DNA of 64,000 bases from Epiperipatus broadwayi (taxonomy: Eukaryota > Onychophora > Udeonychophora > Euonychophora > Peripatidae). The stretch spans positions 9,235,244-9,299,243 of the forward strand of contig JAQFVV010012418.1 of assembly GCA_028023455.1 (NCBI GenBank), read 5' to 3'. Below are positions 1 through 11,979 of the stretch, piece after piece (position 1 is the first letter of the stretch; every line of letters begins with the position of its first letter). A model generated the notes under the pieces. It had not been told where the DNA came from. It ran no database searches and saw only the letters and a list, made by a program, of their open reading frames with translations. A program made the position numbers and the translations under genes.

Positions 1-239
1 TGGCTAATCATACAAGCATTAACATCAAACTCCTGGATTTCACATGATTGCCATGCCATCACAACATAATTCCAAAATATGAAAAGCTCTGAATTGTTTA
101 AACATCCAATACTTTATATATGAAGGAAGTGAAGAAAAACAGGCAATACTTACTATACATATTGCCGCACACAGCAAGCTAGAGTAATCAATGGATGCCA
201 GAAGGCTTGTGCATAAAATCCCCATCTAGTGCCTACTCA

Positions 240-296
240 TCCAATATCCCCAGACTAGTTTCTGACTTATGGCCTTCGTCAGTGAGGAGCCTTGGA
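240..296 (-). ncRNA. Hammerhead-type ribozyme motif, family 1, intact core
   Basis: Read on the - strand, helix I pairs TCCAA with TTGGA and CCTCA with TGGGG around an internal loop. The core is CTGACGA (position 7 may vary), then a short GGC/GTC stem II, then GAAAC, a two-base TA loop and GTC as the expected cleavage triplet. All core residues usually held essential (C3, G5, A6, G8, A9, G12, A13, A14) are present. The weak points are an A opposite A at the base of stem II and a very short helix III. Short-helix-III type I hammerheads are known from Penelope-like elements. Folding and activity are not tested. Confidence 0.7.
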
Positions 297-900
297 TCTG
301 AGAGCATTGCATCTAGATCTTAGAATCTAATGCAACCCTCCAGCAGCCACCTTTTATCTCCACTTAACTACAAAACTATAAGTCTTAAACAGAAAATACC
401 ATAATATTTTCAATTCAAGCCCATCAGCTTATATAGTCATATATATGTCTGATCTCAGTTCACCTATACATTTGGGTGTTTTTGGTTCTTTAATAACCAT
501 AGCCACCACTATCCTATTAGGCAGGATTGGTTTTAAACCAATAAACATCACATGATCACCATTTCTTATGCTTGCTTATAACTTATTAAACAGGTAAAAC
601 TCACTATATGTATTGCCACAGTTATAAGCAAGCATGAATGATCATGTGATGTTTATTGGCTTAAAACCAATCCTGCCTAATAGGATAGTGGTGGCTATAG
701 TTATTAAAGAACCAAAGACACCAAAATGTATAGATACTGAACTGAGATCAGACCTATATGACTATATAAGCTGATGGCTTGAATTGAAAATATTAAGATG
801 TTTTCAGTTTAAGACTAATAGTTTTGTAGTTAAGTGGAGATAAAAGGTGGCTGCTAGACGGTTGTATTAGATCCTAAGATCTAGATACAGTGCTCTCAGA

Positions 901-957
901 TCCAAGGCTCCTCACTGATAAAGGCCACAAGCCAGAAACTAGTCTGGGGATATTGGA
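901..957 (+). ncRNA. Hammerhead-type ribozyme motif, family 1, mutated core
   Basis: This is the partner of the motif at 240-296, in the opposite arm. Helix I (TCCAA/TTGGA and CCTCA/TGGGG), stem II (GGC/GCC), GAAAC and the GTC triplet are all kept. The core reads CTGATAA instead of CTGATGA, so the essential G8 is an A. I expect this copy to be inactive. Confidence 0.65.
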
Positions 958-1499
958 TGAGTATGCACTAGATGGGGATTTTATGCACAAACCTTCTGGC
1001 ATCCATTGATTGCTCTAGCTTGCTGTGTGTGGCAATATGTATAGTGAGTTTTGCCTGTTTAATAACTGTTATAAACAAACATAAGAAATGGTGATCATGT
1101 GAAGTGAAGAAAATATATATTCCAGATGATGCTGAGAAATTATGAATTCATATTTAAAATACAAAGATGGGTAGTAGCATAACACTTTGACTTACCATAA
1201 AATAATAGATAACCACAACATACTAGGAAGGAACAAGCAAACATTTGTATCAAAGGTGAACATTCATTAAATGACAGACAAAACTCATGATAAATATCTA
1301 CAAAATATAAATTTTAAGAATACATATCTATAAAGATTCAGATTTTCAGACATTTTAAAATTTGATCAATCTTCATTAATAAGATTGGTAAAATGTTCTT
1401 TTAACAAGAACTTTTATATGTTTTACACACTAAGTTTATGTACTCTCATATATCAAATATATTTTGATATGCTGCCATAGTTATTACTACTCAAAAAAA

Positions 1500-1662
1500 A
1501 AAGAAAAACTAAATCAGAGTTTAAATATGTTTATTGAATTATTAGCACCAAATATACTTTTGATGCTTTTCCATCATGAATATGATGCAAAAGCATTGAA
1601 AGTATACTTGGTGTTAATAATTCAATAAATATGTTTAAACACTGATTTAGTTTTTCTTATAT
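1500..1662. repeat. Short palindromic repeat (MITE-like)
   Basis: Two arms of about 65-70 bp, roughly 1500-1571 and 1587-1662, are near-perfect reverse complements around a short centre. There is no coding potential. The form suggests a miniature inverted-repeat element, but I see no clear target-site duplication. Confidence 0.6.
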
Positions 1663-1954
1663 ATCAAAGTACTTTCTCTTTTCTATAATTTTTTTAACTT
1701 GGAAATTAAATAATTAGTCAATTTAAATTTTAAATCAATGGCATCTTAATGCAATAATAAAAAATATTCATCTTTCTATAACAAATGTGAGTAATGCTTT
1801 CTTTTCCTCTGGAAATTTAAATCAATATATATATATATTATAAATTGATGTCTATTTCTTCAAAGTAATATACAGTCATCTTATAATTAAATATTAGTAA
1901 ATACATTAATAAAAAAAAATTTTTTTTTTGGTAAGGACAAAAAAAAATTAATTA

Positions 1955-3056
1955 TACAATGAATTATGACTGGAGCATGCAAATTTCTAAATTAAAAAAA
2001 ATTACATCTGATAATCTAGTATGTATAATGGAAGATAAAGGATTAAGAATATGTTTATTACTGAAATCTGATTATGAAGTTAAAAGTTATTACTCAAATG
2101 AATAATCTTAATTTTATGAATGTTAGTAAAGTAAATGTAGAAAATTTACGTATTCAATTTAGTAATATTTTTTAAAAAAAGCCAAAAATAATGTGATTGA
2201 CAATTTTACTTATAAGATTTATCCTTCAGCAATATGACCTAAGATCTTTTCAAATATAAAACTGCATAAAGAGAATGCACCATTATGTTTAATGATTTAT
2301 TGGGGGGAGGGATTTTATTATGAAATGTGTCAATTAACTGAGAAAATGCTACAAGAAATTCTTGGTTTTGGTAAATATACAATACTTTCACCATTTGATT
2401 TTGTTAGTAAAATTTGTGACATTATTGATGTTAATGATGTATGTATTATGTACATTAGATGTTAGTGAAATGTACAGATCAACTGATTGAATGGCTTCTA
2501 TTGAAATTATTTCTCATACATTAAATTTAAAAAGCAATGTTAAAACAATAAAATTTATAGTTGAAACATTAAGCTTTATTGATAAAAATATTTATGCTGT
2601 CTTTAAGAAGGATTTTTATAAAATGGGTGCTGGATCTGCCTACAGTTACTCAAATGTGTAATTTTGTAATTTCTACATACGAAGAAAATATTTTGAAAAA
2701 GGAAAAATTATCAAAAAAATATTACTTTATATTATCAGTATGTCAATGATGTTTTTGTATGTGGTAAGCCAAATACAATTAAAGATTTGTTTAAAGAATT
2801 AAATAATATAAATGTTCTTAAAATGGATCGAAACATGAAAATTTAATGTGTGATCAGTTCCTCGATCTTGAGTTAACCAGAAATTATATAAACTGGATTA
2901 CTATATGACTATTAAACCAAAAGCAAAAAGACTATATACCATATAAATCAAAAGCACCAATGGCACACAAAATGGTGTGTTTGAAGTCCTTGTTCAGAAA
3001 TGATAATCTTTGTAAATATTCATCAGATAAATTAAAAAATATTGAAAGGTATTAGA
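1955..3056 (+). pseudogene. Penelope-like element type B, 5' part with reverse transcriptase
   Basis: The stretch matches the second type-B copy at 49160-50330 closely in order and wording, including the leader before the reverse transcriptase. Translated pieces show the Penelope-type RT finger and palm: EILGFGKYTI, then DFYKMG where the family has NGWPMG, then YYQYVNDVFVCG, which aligns with the catalytic YVDD box but has N for the first Asp. The later RT/thumb part (IKPKAKR, SKAPMAHKM, FRNDNLC) follows. Stops and frameshifts make it non-functional. It breaks off at about 3056 where the type-A element enters and resumes near 5786. Penelope-like elements copy RNA by target-primed reverse transcription with an RT fused to a GIY-YIG endonuclease. 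Confidence 0.8.
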
Positions 3057-4254
3057 ACACTAAAAAACATCTAATCAAAATTTTAAACCTACCAATGTTG
3101 AAATCATGTGCTTGGAAAGAAATGATGCCAAATGCAAAATAAAAGAAGCATATTTCATTGCAAATGAATCAAAGGCTATCAATAGATGAGATTCATGCTT
3201 CTCAATTTCCAAGAAATGGACTGGTTGATTAATTTGCATACACTAACAATAACACAAAATTGAGAATGACCCAGGCTATGAATATGGGAGCAAATATGTC
3301 TGAAAGTGCTAAGCCAGAATAAAACAATTAAAATATAGCTTCATTAGTGTGCATTGAAAGTTCAGTATAATGATTACGAAGAATTGGTGAAGTAAACAAA
3401 TCATTACAGAATTATGAATCAAATTAACCAGGACTGACTTTTATTAAAGCTAGGAAAATCTATTTGTACTTTCCAACAAAACCTTTTTTATTTTACAAAA
3501 AATGTGAGCAATGTCATATTATCCCCAACTGCTGTGTATTAAAAATAAACAGCAATTTTTAATCACAACAAAGATACAGCACAATTGCAAAGGCAGCTGC
3601 TTAACTAAATTATAAAAGGTAAAAAAGCATTAAATAAAGAGAAGAAAAGATAGTAGAAGATAATGGCGAAAGCAACAATCCCACAATGGATAACAGTGAA
3701 ATTAATATTTTAGAATTGAGTGTAGCTCACAATTTTGAGTGTAAATTATCTTTCTTGGCAGAGAAACAGAATATTGATATTATTGCAGTGGCAGGGAGGC
3801 AAGCATATGTCAATTAAACAGTGGTGATGCCACCAATAGGAGTAAGTGCAGTTCTAGCATGGCCTGAAATTTGTAGGCAGTCAGTGGAAGCACCCAAAGA
3901 TGGAGTTATTAGCAGATATAGAGGCTAAGTTAATAGATAACCACAACAGAGATAATATTATTGCCGATATAGCAGACAATTAGATACAGACAGATTAACC
4001 CCCCAATTCGACAACTGGTGTAAGAAAATTAGAAATACAAAGTGGTTTCTTGCAGATAACAATTATTTGCCTCAAGGAAGATAAGGAAAAACAATTTGCA
4101 TTGATGGAAGGGAAAGAATATATAGATAAAGTTGTCACACAGATTGTGAAATTAAAATTCGAGTTGGTGGCAGAGCATAACAAAATAAACAGATAAATTT
4201 ATTGCATCAATTCTGCAAGTGCACAAAGAAAAAAGCTTTTACATGAGTTGATTA

Positions 4255-5135
4255 CTTTAGATTTATTCCTCCACTTCCATAACCTCAAGAATGTTCACTA
4301 ATGTGAATCTGCATAAGCCAAACACACTCCTGAGGCTCATGTTGGACTTGGACGGGTGCACTATCTTAAAACAGCTAAACTAATCAATCAGTGGATGGTT
4401 AAAGCCATTGGTTTTAGAGGTTATACAATCAAATCTTTTGAATTTGAAGAAAGAAATAGTCTGAATAAAATCGAACTATACTGATCCAAGCTGTCGATCA
4501 GTATAATCAATAATGAGCTAAGAAATAAAAATTACAATGAGAAGCATGTTAAGTTCATAAAAGAATTTCTGTCATGGCTCAATGACAACATTATTGCAAT
4601 ATTCAAAGGCAAATGGTATAGAATGAGTGATGGTTAGCCAATGGGTCTCCTCATGAGTGGGATTATGTCAGGAATCTTTCTCAATCACTTCGAACAGCAA
4701 GTGATACCTAAATTCTTAGCAATAGCCCTGAATACAATGTACACAAGATATGTGGATGATTTATTCATTGCAGCACCTGAAAACATAACTAAGAATATCC
4801 AAAATGACCTTCAAGAATTCACAAACTGGCGCTAAATACCACATGGGAAAATGAGGCAAAGGAAGTGAAATATCTGGATTTACAAATACAAAGAGACAGA
4901 AAGACTCAATTACAGGATGATCATTAAGCCATTGGAAACCAGAAGCTATACATATCAAAACTCAAATGCGCCTAAGATACATCAATTAACAGGATTGTCA
5001 GCATTCTTATTTAGAAATCACCACTTGTGTAAGTTTGAAACAGATAGGAAAACTAACATCACATGCTATGTCAAAGTCTTAATAAGCATGGTCTTCAAAT
5101 ACAGAACAATAGCAGAAAGAATCACAGTTTCATAA
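4255..5135 (+). pseudogene. Type-A Penelope reverse transcriptase remnant
   Basis: The frame shows FLSWLNDNIIAIFKGKWYRM, then SDG, a TAG stop at 4636 where Trp is expected, then PMGLLMSGIMSGIFLNHFE. The catalytic box YVDD is intact at 4749-4760, followed by LFIAAPENITKNIQ. After a frameshift the thumb region reads TIKPLETRSY-like residues and LSAFLFRNHHLCKFET up to 5135. Order and motifs match Penelope RT, the family closest to telomerase. Multiple stops and frameshifts show that it is dead. Confidence 0.75.
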
Positions 5136-5149
5136 AAAATTTAACAAAT

Positions 5150-5600
5150 AACTAGTGTGAAGAGGATAAGCCACACATGGTATAACCATATATCCCTAAA
5201 ATGGCCAAAAATCTAGTTAAAAATCTAGCCAAGCAATTTAAAGTAAGTTTTTGAACCCCCTTAGCTACTAACAGACTCATTAACAACTCCAAAGATATAA
5301 ATCAATCCAGACCAAACCCCTCAGATGGTATATAAAATAACATGCCCACAAGCCAGCTGCAGGATCAGGTATTATGGGGAAACTCTGGCTACTGTCACTA
5401 CCAGAATATCTCAACACATGTATGTATATAACAGATCTCGCATTAAAAATAAAGGCAGTTTGATATTCCTAGAACACCAAAAAACATCTAATCACAATTT
5501 TGAACCCACCAATGTTGAAATCATGTCCTTGGAAAGAAATGATGCCAAACACAATAAAAAAGGCATATTTCATTGCAAATGATCTGAAGGCCATCATTAG
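5150..5600 (+). pseudogene. Type-A Penelope linker and GIY-YIG endonuclease remnant
   Basis: The linker reads PYIPKMAKNLVKNLAKQFKVSF, broken by stops, then TPLATNRLINNSKD. The endonuclease frame at 5325-5582 begins MVYKITCPQASC and continues YYGETLATVTTRISQHM, then LEHQKTSNHNFEP and VEIMSLERND. The paired Cys residues before YYGET and the QH pair after it are the zinc-finger-bearing GIY-YIG signature of Penelope-like elements; the family uses it to nick the target site. A second, - strand example sits at 44250-44890. Confidence 0.8.
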
Positions 5601-5785
5601 ACTAGATTCATGCTTCTCAGTTTCCAAGAAATGGACTGCTTGATTAATTTGCATACACTAATGATAACACAAAATTGAAAATGACCCAGGCTATGAATAT
5701 GGGAGCAAATATGCCCCAAAAGTACTAAGCCAGAATAAAACAATTAAAATATAGCTTCACTAGTATGCATTGGAAGCACAGTATA

Positions 5786-6545
5786 ATAATTCTAATGAAT
5801 TGTTAAATGTTGGTTATAATTACAATCATATTCATTATACTATTAAAAATTTCAATGCAAAATATAAATATAAAAATGTAAATAATAGCATTGATTCTTC
5901 TATTAATAAAATTTGGATATCAATACAATATATTTCAAATCAACAAGCAAATTTCATAAGTAAAATTTATAACAGTATGTGTGAAATTGCATTTTGTGCA
6001 CCTACATTAAATAAGTTAATAAATAACTAAAGATAAAAACCTCATTTACAAATAAAAATTATATCATTTATAAATGGATATGTAGATGTGGTAGTGAATA
6101 TATAGGGGAATTGAGGTGTACATTGGAGAAAAGAATGAAAGAACACTTATTAAAAAAAGTCCAAAATACAAAACAACATTGCAAAGATAATAACATATCA
6201 GCTTCTGTTTTTTATGACTATAATAAATTATGTATATATGGTTTTAATTTCATTTATAATAATGTAAAAATATTGCAAACTGAAAGAAATAACAATAAAA
6301 GGAAAATAAAGAAAGCTATGCTAATATATAAATACAGGCAAGACTTAATTAATAGGCAGGCAGCTAATATTAAGATCATGGAAATATGGGATGGTTGACT
6401 TTTCAAAGAGCTAGTTAACAAAGTTGATGAGGCTAGTCAGTCGAAAAATGCTCCTAAATGAAGACTATATATATATTTTTGGTCTTTTTCAAAAAAAATA
6501 TTTTGATTACTGTATTTACTAATATTTAATTATAAGATTATATAT
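5786..6545 (+). pseudogene. Penelope-like element type B, 3' part with GIY-YIG
   Basis: This resumes the element broken at 3056. A linker (NELLNVGYNYNHIHYTIKNF) leads into YKWICRCGSEYIGELRCTLE and KRMKEHLLKK, a GIY-YIG domain with the Cys pair, then KIMEIWDG at the end. It lines up with 50330-50940 in the other copy. Two small open frames (5770-6030, 6111-6398) are pieces of the same broken reading frame. AT-rich 3' sequence follows to about 6545. Confidence 0.75.
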
Positions 6546-6684
6546 ATGTAGTAATAATAAAAATGTATATAATAGTGTAAATTGAATAATATCTGAATTT
6601 TAATGGATTTCTTTTCAATATACCATAATTTATTGATATCTTGAAAGAGTAAAAATAAATAATTGAATGATTTTATTGCTTGGG

Positions 6685-6775
6685 AGTTCATAAGTTTGAG
6701 TGCAGAATGGGACTTGATCCAAGGACTTTGTGCTCCAGAGTTTAATACTCTATCACTGTATTAAGGGCATCTTGA
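6685..6775 (-). repeat. tRNA-like SINE remnant
   Basis: On the - strand the sequence has an A-box-like CAGTGATAGAG stretch and, about 40 bases on, a B-box-like GGATCAAGTCCC. Together they resemble an old tRNA-derived SINE head. No full cloverleaf is claimed. Confidence 0.4.
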
Positions 6776-6799
6776 TATAATTAATAATTATATTAATAA

Positions 6800-9250
6800 A
6801 TACGTTATAACACCCCCTTTCTTTTATGGTAATTGAAACTATTGAGTAAATATATTTTAGTTAAGTGAAATGCTAAAAGATCAAATGATAAATTAAATAT
6901 TATTACTAAATATAGTCAATAAAAATGGAACATCATAGCATGTCATACACATTGTATCAACAAATGTGTGTGTTTGTATGTGTAAGGTTAATTATAAGAG
7001 CTGCTCTTCTCAATGCTAATAAAATATTTTTATAACTAAATTAACCATAATTATTCTTTCATTCTCTTTCATTTTATATTATCTTATCTTCAGTCACTGA
7101 TATTATTAAGGCTCTAGTTACTATGAGTTTCTCATATCATTGGTCATCTCTTTTCACTCTTAAGATAATGATATTGTGTGTTTATGCAATCTCATTTTTA
7201 TTCTTCAATATATCACATAGAAATTCCTGAATTAATTTTTTTTTTCATTAACTTTTTATCCTTTTCCTTTTATCTTTGATTTTTTCTGAAGTGAGGCTAT
7301 TTTAACTCTTAAAAAAAAATGATCATAAGGCGAAGAGTAAAACATTAAAAAAACAAAGAAATGGAAAAGGGTTGGAATCAGAATTGCTATGTTTGTTTAT
7401 AAACTTTGCAAGTAAATTTTTTATCCTTAAATTACAATGTCAGATCACCATCTTTCATTCATAAGAAATTTCCTAGAAATACTCCTTAAATACATTGTTG
7501 AAACCAAATTCAATTATTTTTAAAAAAATCTAATATAGAGCATAAACATAATATGGAAAAAAAAAACAAGTCTATCTACTAATCTGATTGCAGTTGAAAA
7601 TAAAAACAACCAGTACATTTGATACCAATAAAAAATAAATAAAAAGGCTGTCAATCCAATTTTTCATTGAAGTTTATGGATTGACAATGTTGACATGAAT
7701 AATTTTATTTATATTTGGTTATAGAAAACCTAGCAGCTGCAAAACAAGTATTTAACAGATATGTTATAAACTTGGACATAAATAACATGGAAATCAATCT
7801 ATAAACTAATTATTTGATAAAATTAACTGTGATTTATTTCACAATACTGACAAACCTCAGTAATGTTGCTAACCATATTTAACCAAGACTTGTAACAACA
7901 TTAGGAAATGTCAGTTAAAGCAAGTTAATTAATTAAAATTGTTTATATTTGAAATACATTCTTGTTGCAAATAAAAAATTGTTGATGTAATTTTTATTGC
8001 ATCTGAATTACTTATGCAGGCAGAATAGAAATAATGCATTTGACAGAATACAATTGAAAAAAAATGTAATTATGATTAGTATGGATTACCATTAAAAGGG
8101 AAGTAGGACATAGTTCTGGTCTATCAGGAAGTTACACATGGACAAAAATGCAATTGGAAACAATATACCTTGAATTTTTTTGTGTATAATGGCAAAAGTC
8201 AGGCCTACAGGATGATTTAAATCAGGTAGTTTGTAAAAATGGTAAAATACATACTTGAGCAAACAAAAATTATTTTGATTAAAAAATTATATTATTTGAA
8301 GGTCTGTGTGCATTAAATATGTAAGAAACTGTGATATCAAACTGTATATATGTGTTCATACTTGTCAAACATACTACTGCTATTCAAAACTTCTTTTAAT
8401 ATTGCAAAGTACCATTTTAACCTATCAATCAGAAAAATGATATGTAATTCATTAAGTGATCTTTTCACTAATAATATGGAAGACAATAATCTTTAGGTCA
8501 AACTCAGACAAAACCCAATACCATTTTAAAACTAAAATGTACATCTGTGAGTTTGAACAAAATGTTTTATAGACATAATAAGGTCCATCCTAATAAACAA
8601 TGGTAATATATAAAAGGTATTTTTATTCTAACATCATTTCAAGTTTCATGATGCTACTTGCCTAAAAGAGATATAGGCCAGCCAAAATAACTTTTAACAT
8701 CAAAATTAAAATAAATAACATATCACTAATAATGAAATGAGATTTTGGTTTAACATCTTATTTCTAAGAAATGTTGATCTATAATCAATTTGAACAAAAG
8801 CTAAAATTTTTATATTAAAGACTACCATAAAAATCACATCTCTATACTTTGGTGAAACTTTAACAAAAATACTGAATCAAAATTTTCTGACTCTGGATGT
8901 TTCAACAAAAATCATGCAATTTAATGAATGGGATTGGTTTAATTATTTAAGAGTATACTGATTGAAGTGAACCAGATAAGAAACATAGTATATCTTAGAA
9001 AAAATATTCAGAAGTATTTTGTGAAAAAACTTGAATATTATCATGGACAAAAAGTTCCTTTACAAATAAATAAAAAGTTTTAATCCCATTAATTGTCATT
9101 GTAATTTTTTGACATTAGCTTTGCATGCTAAAATATCAAAAGAGTTGAACATATTGCAGATGGAGGGAGTTACTTAACTGGTCACATAATCTCAATGGGA
9201 AACAAAATTTATCTTCTTAAATTCTAATACTTCTGAAAAACTGATTTCAG
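6800..9250. other. AT-rich stretch, no gene seen
   Basis: Only short frames and A/T runs occur on either strand. One small hairpin is visible at about 7649-7686, where TGTCAATCCA pairs with TGGATTGACA. I found no protein, RNA gene or long repeat here. Confidence 0.5.
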
Positions 9251-9269
9251 GCAAACATTTCTCTAAATT

Positions 9270-9440
9270 AAAACAGGCAAAACTCTCCATACAGTAGTGC
9301 CACTCAGTGCAAGCCAGAGTAATCAATGGATGCCAGAAGGCTTGTGCATAAAATCCCTATCTAATGCCTACTCATCCAATGTATCCCCATACTAGTTTCT
9401 GGCTTGTGGCCTTCATCAGAAATGGTGATCATGTGATGTT
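9270..9440 (-). repeat. Hammerhead family 1, truncated copy
   Basis: The sequence matches the arms of the 139-1101 element, on the - strand. It keeps CTGATGA, the GGC/GCC stem II and GAAAC, but the 5' strand of helix I is missing because the copy jumps straight to the terminal segment (AAATGGTGATCATGTGATG on the + strand). The ribozyme cannot close its first helix here. Confidence 0.6.
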
Positions 9441-9544
9441 TGGTGGTTTAATTTCTCCAAATGTCTATTGATGAATGATACATCAACATTATTGGCAATA
9501 ATCACATGTTGGGTATTCTTGGTTTACTTTGATAACTTCTGGAA

Positions 9545-9935
9545 AAGAATATTTCTAATCGATTATTAGAATTCATTCAAAAACAGATAAACAAATTTGA
9601 TGTTGATGATATTAAAGTCAGCCCATCAACATACTTAACTTATAAAAACAAAAGGAAGATCCACTTCTAGATTTTGTAAATTACTATGAAAATTTTCCAC
9701 ATACCAAACTGAATCAAGCTATTGATAATAAGGTAGTTCGATGTAAAAATTCAAAGAATGTAATGCACTTTAATTCTAAAAGTCCTTGTCTCATCATCAA
9801 TGTACTATTGCAATGCAATCCAGAAAAATTATTACTATTTACTTGTGTTGCTTTACCAATTCAAATGAAAGGTATATCTCATGAAAACAAAAATGAATAT
9901 AATTCACTCATCCCACTTTTTTTAAGCATTCATTA
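9545..9935 (+). pseudogene. Unidentified coding-like remnant
   Basis: Two long stop-free stretches join through one frameshift at about 9657. The first reads NISNRLLEFIQKQINKFD, VDDIKVSPSTYLTYKNKRK. The second gives roughly 92 residues, starting EDPLLDFVNYYENFPHTK and including VVRCKNSKNVMHFNSK, CNPEKLLLF and HENKNEYNSLIPLF. Composition is protein-like, unlike the flanking A/T-rich DNA, and it lies next to a hammerhead family 1 copy. I do not recognise the family; a transposon protein is most likely given the neighbourhood. Confidence 0.35.
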
Positions 9936-9999
9936 ATATGAAAAAAATATGCTCTGATTAATTAGAGACTCTTAATCATAAATTTAAAAAACTTCCATT

Positions 10000-11930
10000 A
10001 TTGTCTGTCTGATATAAATCATTGGTTTTTTTTACCCTTCAGATATAGTGATTCTTCAGCATATAATCCCTCTCATTCTAAAGTGTTTCAATTTTTTGAC
10101 AACATACAAATTTAAACTGGAACATGTCAAAAGAAAAAAAAAACATTTGTTATGTGAAGCTCTTATTCATTTGCTAATACATGACTCAGATGCATTGAAT
10201 ACAGATAATGGAAATATTAACAGCAGTTGCTAGATAGATTAAAGTCTGTCCTGTATTCTAGAGATTATTAAAGTACATTTAAAAATCAAGTGCAATGTTT
10301 TACACTCTCTAAATATATATGCTTGATTTATCAATAAAAAAAAGAATACATGATTTCAGAATTTAATCATTCTTAAAATACTATCTTCCAGTGTTAAACT
10401 TAGAGCATTGTGTTCACATTTTATGAAGATAAAAAAAATGTTGCCTCAATCATATTTATAATAAACAAACATTAAAATTCAAAATTCATTTATGCTATCA
10501 ATGCTAGACAGTGCAAAATATGACAGCTAAAGACAAGGTCAACCCATTAGCCAAAATTAAATGGCCTTTTATCAAGAGTATACATTATCATACTAGTCCT
10601 TGAATTAGTAAATAGTTTTTTTTTAGTAATAAATATATTTTTTAAATCATTTAAGGTGATCATCAAATAATTGTTTTATGTCAGAGCTACAAATGAATAC
10701 TTACCAAGATTATTTTTCATGAATAGTATACCAAAAGCATAAGTATCAGACATCAGAATGCTTTTTACAGCAAATCATATTAAGAATATTGCATCTAGCA
10801 CATTGATTATTTTAGTCTGAAAATAATAGACAAATGGAGATCTCGAATAGTGCAGGAGTCAAAAGAACTTTAAAAAAATTGCAACAGAAATCTGGAATAC
10901 ATATATAATTAGAATGCTGTTAGTCCAGCAGACTATATCAAGGGTAGTTATGGGTAATAATTCAGAGGAAGTGTTTAAAAATTATACATTGAGGACAAAC
11001 TTTTCAATTTTCAGTCGGAACATAAATGGGTTATTGAAATTTCAAATCAAATTATGGATAAATTTCAATTTAGTATCTAATATTTGTAATATATTTAATA
11101 AACTAAAGATCAGCTTTTCAAGCTAATTCACATGCGCTTTATGAATATTAATAATAAATGAATACTTTCATTTCCAACACAAGATAAAGTTTTTGCGAAA
11201 GAATAGAATGAATCCACCTATTCTTTCAACCCAAACATTTAATAGTAAAATATGAAAATTGATTTCCAATATCATAACTTGCAAACAAGTCCTCAAAACT
11301 TTGTTATATAATTTTATTTCATTATCATCATCATATATACCACCAACGAATCTTAAGAATAGAAGAAATCTGACAAGAAAAAACTACTAGGAAAACTAAA
11401 AGAGCATAATAGGCACTATCACAGAGAACTGTAAAGACTCCATGCATTGTGAACTACATCTAAAGTTGATGTCCAAAAAACTGCAACAACTAGAAATATT
11501 TTATAAACAATATGACAACAAAACTAATATTATCAAGATAAAAGAAATATTCAGGCCAAATTTGGCCAGCTTATCTATAATCTATCAAAAATATAAAATA
11601 ATTGATAAATAAGTTTGCAAACCTATCCCATTGTGAGTTAAAAAGAACAGTAGCAAATAATATACTACTATTCAAAAAGAAATAATTATAAATCCAATTT
11701 TATACTGAGTTGCATGGATTGAGAAATATAATTTTGACTTCAGAGCAGTTGATTACTAGGCAGATGTGAATAAACCAATTTATGCTTCATAATGGAGACC
11801 CTAGTAACTGCAGACAATCATAATGAACAATGAGTGACCATAAATCTAGCTATAAATAAAATCTATTGTATATTCATTTATAAAATAATTTGTCATATTC
11901 AAAGGTGAGATATTTCAGTGAAGGGCTGAG
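10000..11930. other. AT-rich stretch, no gene seen
   Basis: Short frames at 10048-10233 and 10914-11126 have no recognisable motifs and A/T-driven composition. I see no repeat arms or RNA genes. Confidence 0.4.
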
Positions 11931-11979
11931 GATAGTTAAATAAGTACAAACTCAACACAACTTACTTTAATCACTGCTC

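Larger units (their letters stand above)
139..1101. mobile_element. Inverted-dimer repeat, hammerhead family 1
   Basis: Two arms of about 440 bp (roughly 139-585 and 625-1062) are reverse complements with few mismatches and meet near 600. A further stretch to 1101 repeats the sequence found at the centre. The unit is flanked by a perfect 12-bp direct repeat, AAGTGAAGAAAA, at 127-138 and 1102-1113, which I read as a target-site duplication. Each arm carries one 57-nt hammerhead-like motif (see separate entries). No protein is encoded; the small open frame on the - strand at 40-225 is incidental. Truncated relatives lie near 9270-9440 and 45970-46030. The length of the duplication suggests retrotransposition, but I cannot say which enzyme mobilised it. 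Confidence 0.75.
3057..5785 (+). mobile_element. Penelope-like element type A nested in type B
   Basis: A direct repeat of about 320 bp (3057-3375 and 5465-5785) brackets the unit. Both copies include the tail of the GIY-YIG domain and the 3' non-coding part. Such partial tandem ends, called pLTRs, are typical of Penelope insertions. Between them lie a decayed 5' region, an RT remnant and a GIY-YIG remnant, all on the + strand. The host type-B sequence continues on both sides: its undisturbed version at 50280-50350 runs straight through the equivalent site. A target-site duplication is not clear. Confidence 0.7.

Noticed and set aside
6430-6480. A third hammerhead-like string near the 3' end of the type-B Penelope copies (TTGATGA, a GGCT/AGTC stem, then GAAA), with a counterpart near 50950-50985
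   Set aside because: Stem II and GAAA are plausible, but I could not pair helix I in either copy, and the second copy reads TTGACAA. The match is too weak to call without folding.
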